DNA of 64,000 nt from assembly GCF_949628215.1 (NCBI RefSeq), contig NC_134286.1, positions 2,232,001 through 2,296,000 on the forward strand, in the 5' to 3' direction. Positions 12,660 through 23,739 of the stretch are shown here, one piece after another. A program made the position numbers and the translations under genes. The first letter of the stretch is position 1; every line of letters begins with the position of its first letter. This DNA comes from Phalacrocorax aristotelis. Its lineage: Eukaryota; Chordata; Aves; Suliformes; Phalacrocoracidae. The notes beneath the pieces are model-generated. The model ran no database searches, had not been told where the DNA came from, and saw only the letters and a list, made by a program, of their open reading frames with translations.

Positions 12660-13015
12660 CCATGAGCAGGTGACCTGCGTAGTGGGTGAGGGAAAGGCTG
12701 TGGATGTGTCTGCCTGGACTTTAGCAAAGCCTCTGACACTGTCTCCCACAGCACCCTCCTAGAGAAGCTGACGGCTCATGGCTTGGACGGGTGCTCTTCA
12801 CTGGGTATAAACCTGGCTGGCTGGCCGAGCCCCGAGAGCTGTGGGGAGCGGAGCTAAATCCAGCGGGCGGCTGGTCACGAGCGGGGCTCCCCAGGGCTCG
12901 GTGTTTGGGGCCAGTCTGGTTTAATGTCTCTATCAGTGATGTGGGTGAGAGGATCGAGTGCGCCCTCAGTGAGTTTGCAGACGACACAAAGCTGGGCTGC
13001 AGTGTTGATCTGCTG
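12660..13015 (+). mobile_element. CR1 LINE fragment, RT region, missing its 3' end
   Basis: This is internal CR1 open reading frame 2 sequence. It covers the reverse-transcriptase block around motif A (LDFSKASDTV, one frame off from the preceding codons) through the motif C region (EFADDTKLG). It begins at CCATGAGCAGGTGACC and breaks off at GTTGATCTGCTGA. CR1 insertions are normally truncated at the 5' end and keep the 3' end, so loss of the 3' half is unusual. By eye it matches the reverse complement of 27327-27679 with only about six differences before the last 20 bases, and it shares that copy's 5' boundary. The frameshift before motif A makes it non-functional. Confidence 0.85.
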
Positions 13016-14975
13016 AAATGTGTATTCTCTGAGGACAATAAAGGTGGGAAGTGATATCAAGTCAGATGCCCGAACAGGAGATCCTCCATCCGTTTAATGA
13101 GGGGAGAAACAGGAAATCTTGGTTGAAGATCAGGCAGTAATTGTTCTGGTTTCTCAAGCAACCTCAGAGAAAAAAAATAAGGCAAAAAATGAGAAGACCA
13201 GCACAGGCTGTACATACCATAGCTGTAAATCAGGATGGCTCAGGGAATCACAGCAGCTGGCACGGCTTTAGAACCAGATAAATGGTTAACCACCAAAGAA
13301 AAGGATTAGGACCTGTTTTGCAGGACCAATCTGCAGTGATTTACAAAGAAAACAGCCATCTTACAATTTCCTTGAAATCTTCCCACTTGGTAAAAAAAAT
13401 ACCCAAAATGCAAGACATTCTGACAGTGAAATTTAACCGGATTTCCTCAACAAAGTTCTTCTCGGCCCAGTATAAAGGAAAAGAAACGGGAATAGGATTT
13501 TTTGCAGTATCAGCAGGAGAGAAGCTGTAGGAGCGATGGGCTGTTTTCATGGTGCCCCTTGGCAATGTTTTAGGGTGTACAAGAGGTGGAGAGGGGACAC
13601 CGATGAGCTGGCAAGGGAAAAGTGCTGGAAACCCTCCGGGCTCAAAAGTAAAGGGGAGTACTTTAGACAGAAGAAAATTGAAATTGCCTTAACTATTGCT
13701 GAATTCTAATTAAACTCCATTGTATTTCCGTTGCAGAGGAAAAAACCTGAAAAGTCTTCAGCTGTAAAGAGCATTGCTAATCAATGTACGGAGCTGGCCA
13801 AAGCCTGCCGACAAAGGTGTAGCACAAAATAAAGAGGTTATGGAAAAATATTGGAAACCATCCCATGCCACTGCAGAAATCAATTGGGGATGCTGTGTTC
13901 GTTCTGCTCACGTTATGGGAGATACCAGTGGGTTTGAAGAGGAGCACTGAAAGCCATCAGTCACCAGGAGCGATTACTAATGCTGGTGAAGATTAACGGA
14001 GGGGAACTGATTAAATATTCCGCCTCAGCTGCCTTCCCCATGGCCGGTCCTGTCTCTCCACACCGGCTCTGCAGATGCCTGCCCGCCCCATGAGACAAAG
14101 TGGGGCACGGCTTGTGTCCAGAGCACCCAACGCACCCCTCCCACCTTCCCTGTGATTTTATTATTGTTTTGACAGAGTCAGTGCCTCGGGGGAAGCACTC
14201 TGATGAAATGGGTGGTGCCCTGGAGAAACAGAGGCTTTGCCTTATCTTTTCCGTGGGTTATTATGAAATTTCGAGCTGGTGAGAAAGTGAGTAGCTTGTC
14301 TGCAGAGTTAATCCTCTTGCAGCTGCCGGTTCTGTTTTATCATCTGGGCATGCAAGCAAAACAAGCATATATAATAGAAAGAGTAGTTGTAAAAACCTAA
14401 ACTGCTATGGAGAGCCTGAGGCAAAAGCTTACTCATTCTTATTAAAATCAAATTAAAAAAAAATTATACACATAAATCAAAGCCCAAATTATATTAATCA
14501 CCAACCAGTCAAATCCCTTTTCTCAGGGACTTTCTCTGGCTCTGGCAGATGTCCTCTCACCAGCACTCCAGTGCAAAGCCAGCACTGCTGTCGCGCTCTG
14601 AGAAGGCAGGAGAGCACAGGGCTGCCTTCCCTGCGTGGTCCTCAGGGTGCGGCTGTAACGAGTGTTTTGCAGCACCTGGGTTTTCCGCTGGTTTATCTTT
14701 CTACAGCTTTCTGTCACTTAAAGAAGCGGTGAGGGAAATGGCGTGCTGCCAGAAGAGCTGGTGTTGGACTGACAGCAAACCCTGCCTGTTGATCGGAAAC
14801 CAATGCAGCGTCACTGCCTTGAATTCCCTGCTTTCATCTGCTGACTCTAGGCATGAGATCAGCATCCACGGTAAGGCTGAAGCTGCGGTATGTGTTCATG
14901 TGCCTGTGAACGTACTGGTTTGCTATTCTCCACGGTGTCTGTGGGACGCTTCTCCCTGCTCTCCCACTGCACCGA
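13016..14975. other. No gene or repeat recognised
   Basis: This is non-repetitive sequence between the CR1 piece and the candidate LTR. The open frames, up to 143 codons at 14549-14980, show no domain. Confidence 0.55.
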
Positions 14976-15554
14976 TGTAAATAACTAAAGGGTTAAACTT
15001 GCAGCTTGAGCCATTATTAGCCTAAAGCCACATCCTGAGAAATACAAACGACTCAACAAGCCAACTTGTGAAAGGAATTCAATGCTCAGGAGCTGAGAAA
15101 CTTCAGGGACTGATAACAGAAAGAAACATTCTTCCACAAGGAAGATCGAGAGATGCCACAACCATGAAACAATAAAACCAGTGAGAGTCACAGTAACTGG
15201 GGTAAAGGTATTTCTGGCGGGTGGAAATCACGACCACCAACTCAACTGAGGGATGAAAGGACTGACCCCTCCCCACTCCGCTTGAGCGCGCGTGGTGAAT
15301 TAAATCACACTGTAGCTTTAAACTTAGGCAGAGAAGATACAGACCAGTGGAAGAAGAGGATGCTCATTCAGGTCAATGGTTATGTATTAGATAGGTGTGG
15401 TGCATTAACTGGCATGGGTTAATGTCAAAAAGGGTTTATAGTAGGTGTGCAGGTTAGGAGGAAAGATTCCCCGTGCACCTGGCGCCAAATAAAGCAATGC
15501 CTGCTCTTTAACATGCCCGGCCTTAAGGAGTTTTATTCCTGGTTTTCAGTGACA
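14976..15554 (+). mobile_element. Candidate solo LTR
   Basis: The segment starts TGTAAATAACTAAAGGG and ends GGTTTTCAGTGACA, giving TG...CA ends about 580 bp apart. Near the 3' end it has a TATA-like TTTATAG at about 15435, then GGCGCCAAATAAAGCAATG (15481-15499), followed by a GAGTTTTATTCC block, which is the usual layout of the R/U5 part of a bird LTR. No primer binding site or retroviral coding sequence follows, so it would be a solo LTR. The flanks do not show a clean target-site duplication: the closest match is CCGA before and CTGA after, one mismatch. The start is less certain than the end. Confidence 0.45.
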
Positions 15555-17439
15555 CTGAGACCTTGTGAAGAGAATCCCCTGCCCTGAAACACAGATGAAC
15601 TTGGCTTAACCATCATCATGCCTGGAGAACAATAGAGGAGGGTTAGTGTGAACAGAACCAGCATCAAACCTGGGTATCCCAGGTAACACCAACACAAACA
15701 CTCATGGGGGATAGCCCAGTGCAGCTACCCAGAGTGCTGTTTTTCATGCCAGAGGACATCTTTTCTTTGCTCAGAATAATTTCTTTTACTCATGGGTAGT
15801 CTGTGTTAGCTCATGCGACACCCAGCCGAGTTCAGGATTATACCCAGTAATCTGCTCCATCTTGAAGTGTGTATTTGAGGATGTGTCTGGGACTCCTCTT
15901 CCACACAGGGCATCAATTTTTCCAGACAGCTGAAAGTTAATAGCTACCATGATTCAATTGAGTAATTCTTGTGAAACCAGCTCTAGGGATGTTGCCTAGC
16001 AAAACAAATTCTGTCAGCGTAGCTCCGTGCTCTGACGTGGTACTGAATATGCGACGCTATGTATAAAAACCAGGAAGTAATCCAAGGGAAACGGCACATT
16101 TTAGCTCTGCTGCAGACCATACACAGAATACAGTGATGCAGAAAACTATTCCTGGTTGCTTTTTCCAGCAAATGTAAGTATTTTTGCTTTTAAACTAAGT
16201 AAAAGCTAATACCACTTCATTGCAGTAAGGATATTCAGTGGTAATCTGTGTTTCAAATTTGTTCTCCTCTTCTGTATATCCTTTGACACGAATCCAGGAG
16301 GACTTTTGAAAGGAAGTATTTGTGAAGAGTAGGTGATATTTTTATGTACCTCTCGAGTTACAACTGCCTACCGATGATAAATGAGAAGTTATTATTAACT
16401 GGAATTTGTAAAGTGTCTCCGGAGAGCAATTTCTGTGGAAATAAAAATAGTACAGTTGAAAATGCAAAGTGTTAGTTCAGGAAACCTTCCATGAGCTTGA
16501 ACTGAGGTTTCATCTGAATAAGGACTAAACAAAAACTGTCTAAGTGCCACTCTCCACGCGCAGCAATCCTCCTGCGGGTGACCTGTAATAAATACTGCAA
16601 GAGGCTGCTTTGAGAACTGTAAATAAATAGACGAATTGCCTCGGGTTGCCTTCTTCGCCCATTCTGGCAGGATAGGAGCAGTTGTTCAGGAAAGAGCCCC
16701 CCATTCTTGTTCCCACCCAGCCCCATCCCAGGTGTGATCCCACCTGCCCTGGCTGGGTGGACGGAGGGCAGCTGCTGCCCCTGCCTGCCTGTCCTATGCT
16801 GGGGCAGGCAAAGGGAAGGGTCTGCCAATGCGGAGCACTATGCTCCGCTCCTGGAGGTCCTTCATGAGCTGGCAGATTTCTCAGCCGGAAGGAAGCTGCT
16901 GGGTTGGCTGTGGAGGAGGATGCTGGCAGCGGGAGCTCAGGAGAGCCGTGCTGGCAGCCACCTTCTCCAAAGGAGCTGCCTGTGGCTTCAGACCTTGCTT
17001 TGCGCTCTCTTCATTCATCGGTTCTTTATCCAACGACTCTTTAATCTCACCTATGTAAAGGCTGTGTCTGACTGGTGATGTGCCTCTGGCACTGAGCTTG
17101 GCTAGAGCAATGAGGGCCGTACCCTCAAACCCTCCTTGCAGCGTGGGCAGCACAGCCGTGCTGCGGTCCCTGCCTTCCGCATGCAGGAACATCTCCTACT
17201 TCTGTTTCATTTACTAGAGCAGATGTATTCAAACAGCACTGGGAGCAAGTATCGGAGGCCGGGATGCCCTTTCCCTAGCAAACATCCGCAACTGTCTGCG
17301 TTGTGATCTATGAGCCTTTTCCTGATCCCTGCCCCTTGGCCTAGGGTGTCAGCTGTTTTCCTACACCTTGCCCAGGTTCTGTAGGTGGTATGAAAAGCAT
17401 CCCTGCCTCAGGACAACCTGTAGCCTGCTGGCTGGGACG
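15555..17439. other. No gene or repeat recognised
   Basis: The frames at 16472-17192 are GC-rich overlaps on both strands without a motif. Nothing else is supported. Confidence 0.55.
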
Positions 17440-17545
17440 CCTGTGAGAGATAAACATCTAAATCCCCTGCGGCGAAGGAGGAAATCAAACCTCGTCCTGC
17501 TACATTCTGGATGAGAGTTTTAACCACTAAATCATAGTGTGAAAG
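17440..17545 (-). mobile_element. tRNA-derived SINE-like relic
   Basis: Read on the minus strand, TGATTTAGTGG (17534-17524) resembles an RNA polymerase III A box. GGTTTGATTTC (17491-17481) resembles a B box (GGTTCGANTCC) with two changes. Their spacing of about 30 bases fits a tRNA head. No acceptor-stem pairing is evident, so this is not a functional tRNA. It looks like the head of an old amniote MIR-like or related SINE. The family is not assigned. Confidence 0.42.
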
Positions 17546-18437
17546 GGGTGGAGGGAGGCAGGAAGGAGTCATGACAATGATCCCTTCTCCTGGGGCAGCC
17601 GTGGCTTCAAAGGAAGGACACCATTGACACATCTCTAACAGAAACCGGGAAGGCATATTCTACCCAGAAACTCCTGTTCCTTTCCAAGGGACATTGCTGT
17701 GTTATGTAAAATGCTGGCAGCATGATGTAAAATGCTGAAGTTTTCAGGAAGGGAAGAGGTGAAAAACACACCGAGCTCCTTAGTGTCTGGACTGGCTGCT
17801 TCTGGGCACCTCTTCTGTCTGTACCGGCTGCTCAGCATCCTTTTCTAACACTCGTCATTAGAAGAGCCTATGGGCTCATCGCCAAGTCCTGGGGTGTCGG
17901 ATAGGACACAGCGCCCAGAAGCTCAGAGTTAAAATGCTCCGTATGGACCAGATAAAGTTCTGCCATAAATCCAGCCATCTGTGTCTTCTTCCTTTTGAAT
18001 TTCTTAAGTAAAAAAACAAAAAAAAAAGGATGGAGGAAATATATGAACAAGACAGGCTTTCTGGAGAAATCTGGTTTTAGCCACATGGCAAACCTCTGTT
18101 TGATTCAGTTTGTTTTTCCAATGAAATCTTATTTCAGCATTATTCAGAGGAGATGTAAAATCCCCAAGTTAATGAATCACACATTTTGCTCACTCATTCA
18201 GCTGCTCAGATCAGCTTAGATTTGCTTACTACCCTTCATCTGGGAATCACAGCCTTGAATTTAGCTGAAGTTCTATGGCCAAGTACGTTGATCTTCAGCA
18301 CACAGCAGCCTGAGCCAGGTTACATGTGCTTTCCAGCATACAACAATTCGCAACAGTAATCATTTGTCGTAAAATGAGGCATATAATTTGTCTCCTCAGA
18401 AATATATTTAATAAAAATATACAGAGATATAGGCTGC

Positions 18438-18462
18438 AATAATAATAATAATAGTAATAATA
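18438..18462 (+). repeat. (AAT)n microsatellite, imperfect
   Basis: A run of AAT units is interrupted by one AGT. It lies just before an A-rich stretch and the 5' edge of a plus-strand CR1. Confidence 0.85.
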
Positions 18463-18495
18463 AAAAAGATAGAACATTCTATCTCTATACAAAAA

Positions 18496-18962
18496 GGATG
18501 TGGTCAGGCTGGAAGGGGTCCAGAGAAGGGCCACCAAGATGATCAGAGGACTGGGAAGCTGCCATACGAGGACAGGCTGGGAGGGCTGGGTTTGTTCAGC
18601 CTCGAGAAAAGGAGGCTCAGGGGGGATCTCATCACCGTGTACCAGTGCTTAAGGGGCAGCTACAAAGAAGATGGAGACTCCCTTTTTACACGGAGTCCCA
18701 TGGAGAGGACAAGGGGGATGGACACAAGTTGCTCTTGGGGAGATCCCGGTTGGACACAAGAGGGAAGTGTTTCACAGTGAGGACAGTCACCACTGGAATA
18801 ATCTCCCCAGGGAAGGGGTTGACTCGGCCACGTTGGACACCTTTAAGAGCCGTCTGGACAGGGTGCTGGGCCATCTTGTCTAGGCTGGGCTCTTCCTAGA
18901 AAGTTTGGATGAGATGATCCCTGACGTCCCTTCCAACCTCAGATTCTGTGATTCTGTGATTC
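18496..18962 (+). mobile_element. CR1 LINE, 3' end, 5'-truncated
   Basis: The segment reads as the end of CR1 ORF2 plus the 3' UTR. The conserved block ...GLFSLEKRRLRGDLIT is encoded near 18585-18630, and a 3' UTR follows with CCCTTCCAACCTCAG. It ends in two copies of ATTCTGTG (18944-18960), the CR1 3' signature. The 5' end is truncated at about 18496, which is typical of target-primed reverse transcription. A frame remains open over the C-terminal block, but most of the protein is missing, so the copy is inactive. Confidence 0.92.
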
Positions 18963-20314
18963 TTAATGTACCTCCACAGAAGGAGTAGCTTGCTTGAATA
19001 ACCAGGTAAAACAGTGTTCAGCTGTACATACATACATCTTGGTCCTCCTCCACTTCTAGCTAATCAGTGGTATGAGCTTTCACACTGTGGATTCAGATAG
19101 TTTTGTTCCAATAGATCTTAATTTCATTGCCACTTTGTTTCAAAACAAAAGGTCAAACCAATGCTCAGACATCAATGCTCAGAGATTAACCCCCCTCGTC
19201 ACCACCTCCTGCATCCTCAGCAGTGAAGCAAAGCCACTTCTTGGTAGGTTAGTGCACACTAAAGGGGCTGCATCAGGACTAGTGGCAAAGCCCCTTGACT
19301 TAATGGAAAGAGCACAGGCCACTGATTTCAGAAAGATTTTGTCAAAACAGAAAATGCAGAATCATTTTTCTAGTTAATCACTGTGGAAAACTAGGGTAAG
19401 AAGCACTGTATCAGAGTTTAGCTGAAGTACTGGACTTAGTTTTTCCTACCCCTTCCATAAAGGATTCCACTAACAAGTTGGCTCAGATACCAAAAACAAA
19501 GAGAAAAGGTGCATGTGAATCTTGGATGAGTCAACCTGGTACAAACCGAGTCTCAACAAGCAACGGGAATCCCACTCTTAAAAAAGCTGGCTTGGTACCT
19601 TTCATAGGAATCACTCAGAATATAATTTTCCCATCATCTCATCAAAACAAAAAGCAGGTCAGGACTAAAGCACCCACCCAGACCTGTTGAGTAACTGTAC
19701 TGGAAAAACTTTGAAGTACAAGCTCCAAGGTGTTCCCATCAGGAATATGGAGAATTTACCTAAGGTGATAGGTGCTCAAATGTGAAAGAAATGGCTTTGT
19801 TATATTTAGGCAAATCTCTGATCCAATACTGATCCAGTATTCAAAGTAAAGGGAAATAACTGCCAAAGTTTTAGTAAGAGTAGAGTCTAGACAAAGATGC
19901 GATTGGAAGCATTCCAGCAAACAGCTTAGGCACAACTAGATGATGAACTTGAGATGCAACAGAAATGGTTTTGTAGATGGCTCACACAAAATTGTGAGTA
20001 CAACTACAACAATGATATTATTTTAATGATTGGGGTTAGTCCTTTCTGAGCAAAGAGTATATTGCTGTGTCCCAGGATGTCTGCAGAATCAAGGTCATGA
20101 ACTAACGTTCTGGTGTGACACAAGCCATAACCTAAATATTATCTGAGTAGATCATTCTTGACAAAATAGGCACTATTTCTTTTGTAGGTAGGGGTTATTA
20201 GAATTTGGTAGTCTAATTGTTTTTCACAGACATGTAGGAAATAGGCACGTGATGTCCATCAACCTACAAGATGATATCCATTCCTGCCTGTACTCTTAAC
20301 AGACACTGTGCTCC
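18963..20314. other. AT-richer unique sequence, no gene seen
   Basis: This is low-complexity-free, AT-leaning sequence. The longest frame (19072-19377) has no recognisable domain. Confidence 0.55.
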
Positions 20315-20450
20315 TGAAGACTTCCAGTAATGGGGAGCCTGTGATTTCCCAAAGCAAACTATTCCAGTGCTTGATCATCCTTCCTATTAAAAGCTTTCCT
20401 TACTTGTGATCTAAATTGCTCTGATATACATGAAACCAATCAGGATCTTG
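20315..20450 (-). mobile_element. Ancient CR1/L3-like LINE relic
   Basis: The stretch reads like the reverse complement of an old CR1/L3 3' region. It has the order AATGGGGAGCCTGTGATTTCC, a TTCCAGTGCTTGATCATCC block, then a TTAAAAGCTTTCCTTA block. That is the usual series of blocks near the end of diverged amniote CR1/L3 copies. It is much more diverged than the other CR1 copies here and has no terminal octamer left. The assignment is by eye. Confidence 0.45.
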
Positions 20451-21613
20451 TTGTCTTCTAATATTGGCATCAACTGTTGGTTGGTAATGCAGGCTTTGCA
20501 GGGAGCAGACTCATTCCTCGGTCTTCCTCTGTCTGACTGGATTTATGGCATGTTTCCTCCTTAGCCGTACATCACTTCTTCACTGCTCTTCACCTTGTGT
20601 CTTGGTCTTTCCAATATCATTCTTATATGTTTATGCTATTCTTTTATACTAATCTTCATCATATAATCCTTACTCAATTTTTTGTTGTCTTTCTTGCTTT
20701 TGAGATCATAGACAACTAATGATTTAACCAAATTAGCCTTTTACTGATCTCTGTAACCTTACCCCACACAAGGGTAGTTCACACTTACACCCTTTTGATG
20801 CAGTATTGCATAAATCATGCCAATACCTAAAAACATCTGGGCAGTTTATAAACTTCATTCCTGCTTAAGATATGAGTGAGTCAGGGTCAGAACCTGAGCC
20901 GTTAGTCATCTCCAGCCAATTCTCTGTGTCATGCAAAGCTGCAGTTGAAGGTGATGGGTACTTTGCACAAATAGGAAATGAGTAAAGCCTTGGGATGCAT
21001 CCCTGACTTAGTAGATCTCTTCAGCATGTTGATATGAAATGACCATGAAGAGTTGTTAAGCAACCTTAATCTCAGTGATGCAAAATACTTCACTTGAAGC
21101 TGCCCACTGAGATGTGAAGGACTCCCAGGCAGAAGCAGATCATCCACGTACCTCTTTCCACTGAATTTAGGACAAAGGGACAGCCGGAAACTTTTTATGG
21201 GAGATGATGGTCAGATAAAGAAGGACTCCTGCTGGCAGCGTATGGAAACTGGCTGTTGTCATAAAATCCATTTTTTCAAATGCTGCTGAAAGCCAGCAGT
21301 GTGCCATTCTTGAGGGCTGGTCTGTCAAGCAGCACTAGCTAACAGCCAGAGGGGTGCAGTTTTTCCTCTTGCTCACAAACCCTAGTGAATTGAGGCTTGT
21401 ATCAGGCCTGTCAAGAGAAAAACTCAACCCCAAAGCACACAATCGCTGCAGAAGATTGCAGGGAACCAGTGGTGGGCAAGTATGAAGGGACTCCAAGCAC
21501 CCAGAAGCATCAGGAGCAATGGATGTGGTCCTCCTCCAAACACCTTCATCCCAAGGCTCATTTGTGCACCTTCCCACAGGTCTATAAACTTTCCCTCAAA
21601 TTCCAGGTCAGGT
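20451..21613. other. No gene seen
   Basis: The stretch from 20460 to 20720 could continue the ancient LINE relic but is too diverged to say. The rest is unassigned. Confidence 0.5.
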
Positions 21614-22562
21614 CACAGAATCACAGAATCACAGACTGGTGGGGGTTGGGAGGGACCTCTGGAGATCACCCTGTCCCACCCCTGCTTGAGCAGGCACACC
21701 CAGAGCGGGGGGCACAGGACCACGTCCAGGCGGGGGGTGAATGTCTCCAGGGAAGGGACCCCACAGCCTCTCTGGGCAGCCTGTGCCCCTGCTCTGGCAC
21801 CCGCACAGGGAAGGGGTTTGTCCTCATGTTCAGGTGGAACTTCCCATGTTCCAGCTTGTGCCCGTCGCCCCTTGGCCTGTCCTTGGGCACCGCTGAAAAG
21901 AGTCTGGCCCCATCCTCTTGACACCCGCCCTTCAGATATTTATAAGCATTGATGAGATCCCCCCTCAGCCTTCTCTTCTCCAGGCTGAACAAGCCCAGGT
22001 CTCTCAGCCTTTCCTCACAAGGGAGATGCTCCAGTCCCTGAGCACCTTGGCAGCTCTGCGCTGGGCTTGCTCCAGCAGTTCCATGTCCTTCTTGAACTGG
22101 GGGGCCCAGAACTGGACACAGCACCCCAGATGTGGCCTCACTGGGGCAGAGCAGAGGGGGAGGAGAACCTCCCTCGCCCTGCTGGCCACACGCCTTTCCA
22201 TGCACCCCAGGACACCGCTGGCCCCCTTGGCCCCAAGGGCCCGGTGCTGGCTCAGGGTCACCTCGCTGCCCCCCAGCCACCCCCAGGGCCTCTCAGCAGA
22301 GCCGCTCTCCAGCAGGTCCCCCCCAGCCTGTGCTGGTGCGGGGGGTTGTTCCTCCCCAGGGGCAGGACCTTGCACTGGCTCTTGTTGAATCCCATGAGGT
22401 TCCCCTGGGCCCAGCTCTCCAGCCTGGCCAGGTCTCGCTGGATGCCAGCACAGCTTCTTGGTGCAACAGCTGCTCCTCCCAGATTGGGATCGCCAGCGAA
22501 CTTGCTGAGGGGACGCTCTGTCCCATCATCCAGGTCATTGATGAATACATTAAACAGGACTC
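21614..22562 (-). mobile_element. CR1 LINE, minus strand, RT C-terminus plus 3' UTR
   Basis: The 3' end is at 21614 (three CACAGAATC-type units, the reverse complement of the CR1 tail). The element extends rightward to the ORF2 codons around LFNVFIND near 22560. On the minus strand it encodes the downstream part of reverse transcriptase and the C-terminal block GLFSLEKRRLRGDLIN at about 21990-21945. The motif C region reads FAGD rather than FADD, and the frame changes more than once, so it is inactive. Its 3' UTR (GGTTGGGAGGGACCTCTGG) differs from that of the copies at 26.5 and 61.2 kb and resembles the short piece at 37.1 kb. Confidence 0.93.
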
Positions 22563-23691
22563 AGTTGATCTCACAATTGATTCATAAACATCCAACTGGA
22601 TGCATTAGGAGATTCAACTAATAAACAAACTGGAAACATAACAGTATAGCTGTCTCAGTGGGAAATTAGAGTTGCATCTAATAGCTCTGCTAACCGCTAG
22701 CTCTGCCAGTGGCTGCCAACAGGCACCCCACCGGTGGGACAGCAAGCTGGTTTTAGGCTTTGTTAATGGTACTCGAGGTAAAGAAACTTAAACAATACAT
22801 TTGAGCACTAATCCTTAAAAAGGCTCTTGGCTTTTCGTTTACTCCCAAAGAAATGTAATATAAAACCGCAACATTAGAGAAATGTTTTAAATGGTGCCAC
22901 AGCTGGGGCTGGGTGCCAGCTGGACCCGCTTCCAGCCATGCGGCAGCCAGCGTGGCCCTGGAAAGCTCCAATCCTGCGCTCAGAGCTGAAAGCTCACAAG
23001 CACATGGAGCTCCAACGCACACGGGGATGCTACTGCCAACCACAGATCGAAGCAGAGACCACATCCCTTCTCAGCAGAACTTAAAAACCACCATGGGCTT
23101 CTGCAGCCAGCAGGTGTGTGCTTGTGAAGCTGTAGCATTGGGCACTGCTGAGCCCACCTTTCCCGCGGTGGCCCCGTATCTGTAATTTCCTGCCATTTCC
23201 CACACTGTGCCCAGGCATTCAATGTTATTCAGAAGCTATAGCTGCCATATGAATGTATGAAGAGTTGAGCTAATGACAGAAAAGGAAATCAAACAGGTAA
23301 GTGTACGGCAGCTCTCAACTACCGATACAGCTGGGACATTTCTTGGATAGCGTTCCCTTTGCTTTATTACTTTGGCTCCCAGAATGAGTAATAAGTATCT
23401 TATTTACTCTTCTACCCAGCACAACTGGAAATCTTTTTCTTGCTGCAACACTGGAGAACAGATTCTTTATTCTTGAACTGACTCAAAAAGGCAAACAGAA
23501 AAACACTTCTATAATGAAAGTAGCCCAATTCTGACCATACTATTAGTTCAGTTTCCTGCAATGGCTCCTGCATTAACTAACAAAATACTGTCTCCAGGGT
23601 TTATAGGAAAACTATTTCATTGTTGATGCAGGCTCAGGACTTCACATACTCAGTGCCTCCGAAGCTGGGTAACCAACCAATGCCACAATAA
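22563..23691. other. Upstream flank of the receptor relic, nothing recognised
   Basis: The receptor frame is closed by TAA at 23689-23691. No upstream exon, splice acceptor with clear coding potential or core promoter could be supported here. Confidence 0.5.
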
Positions 23692-23739
23692 CGCTGGAGT
23701 GTGCAGTACGCCAACACGTGTCTGGACAAATGCAGCTAC

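Noticed and set aside
21666..22280. A 204-codon minus-strand frame
   Set aside because: It is CR1 ORF2 and 3' UTR sequence inside the LINE at 21.6-22.6 kb, not a host gene.
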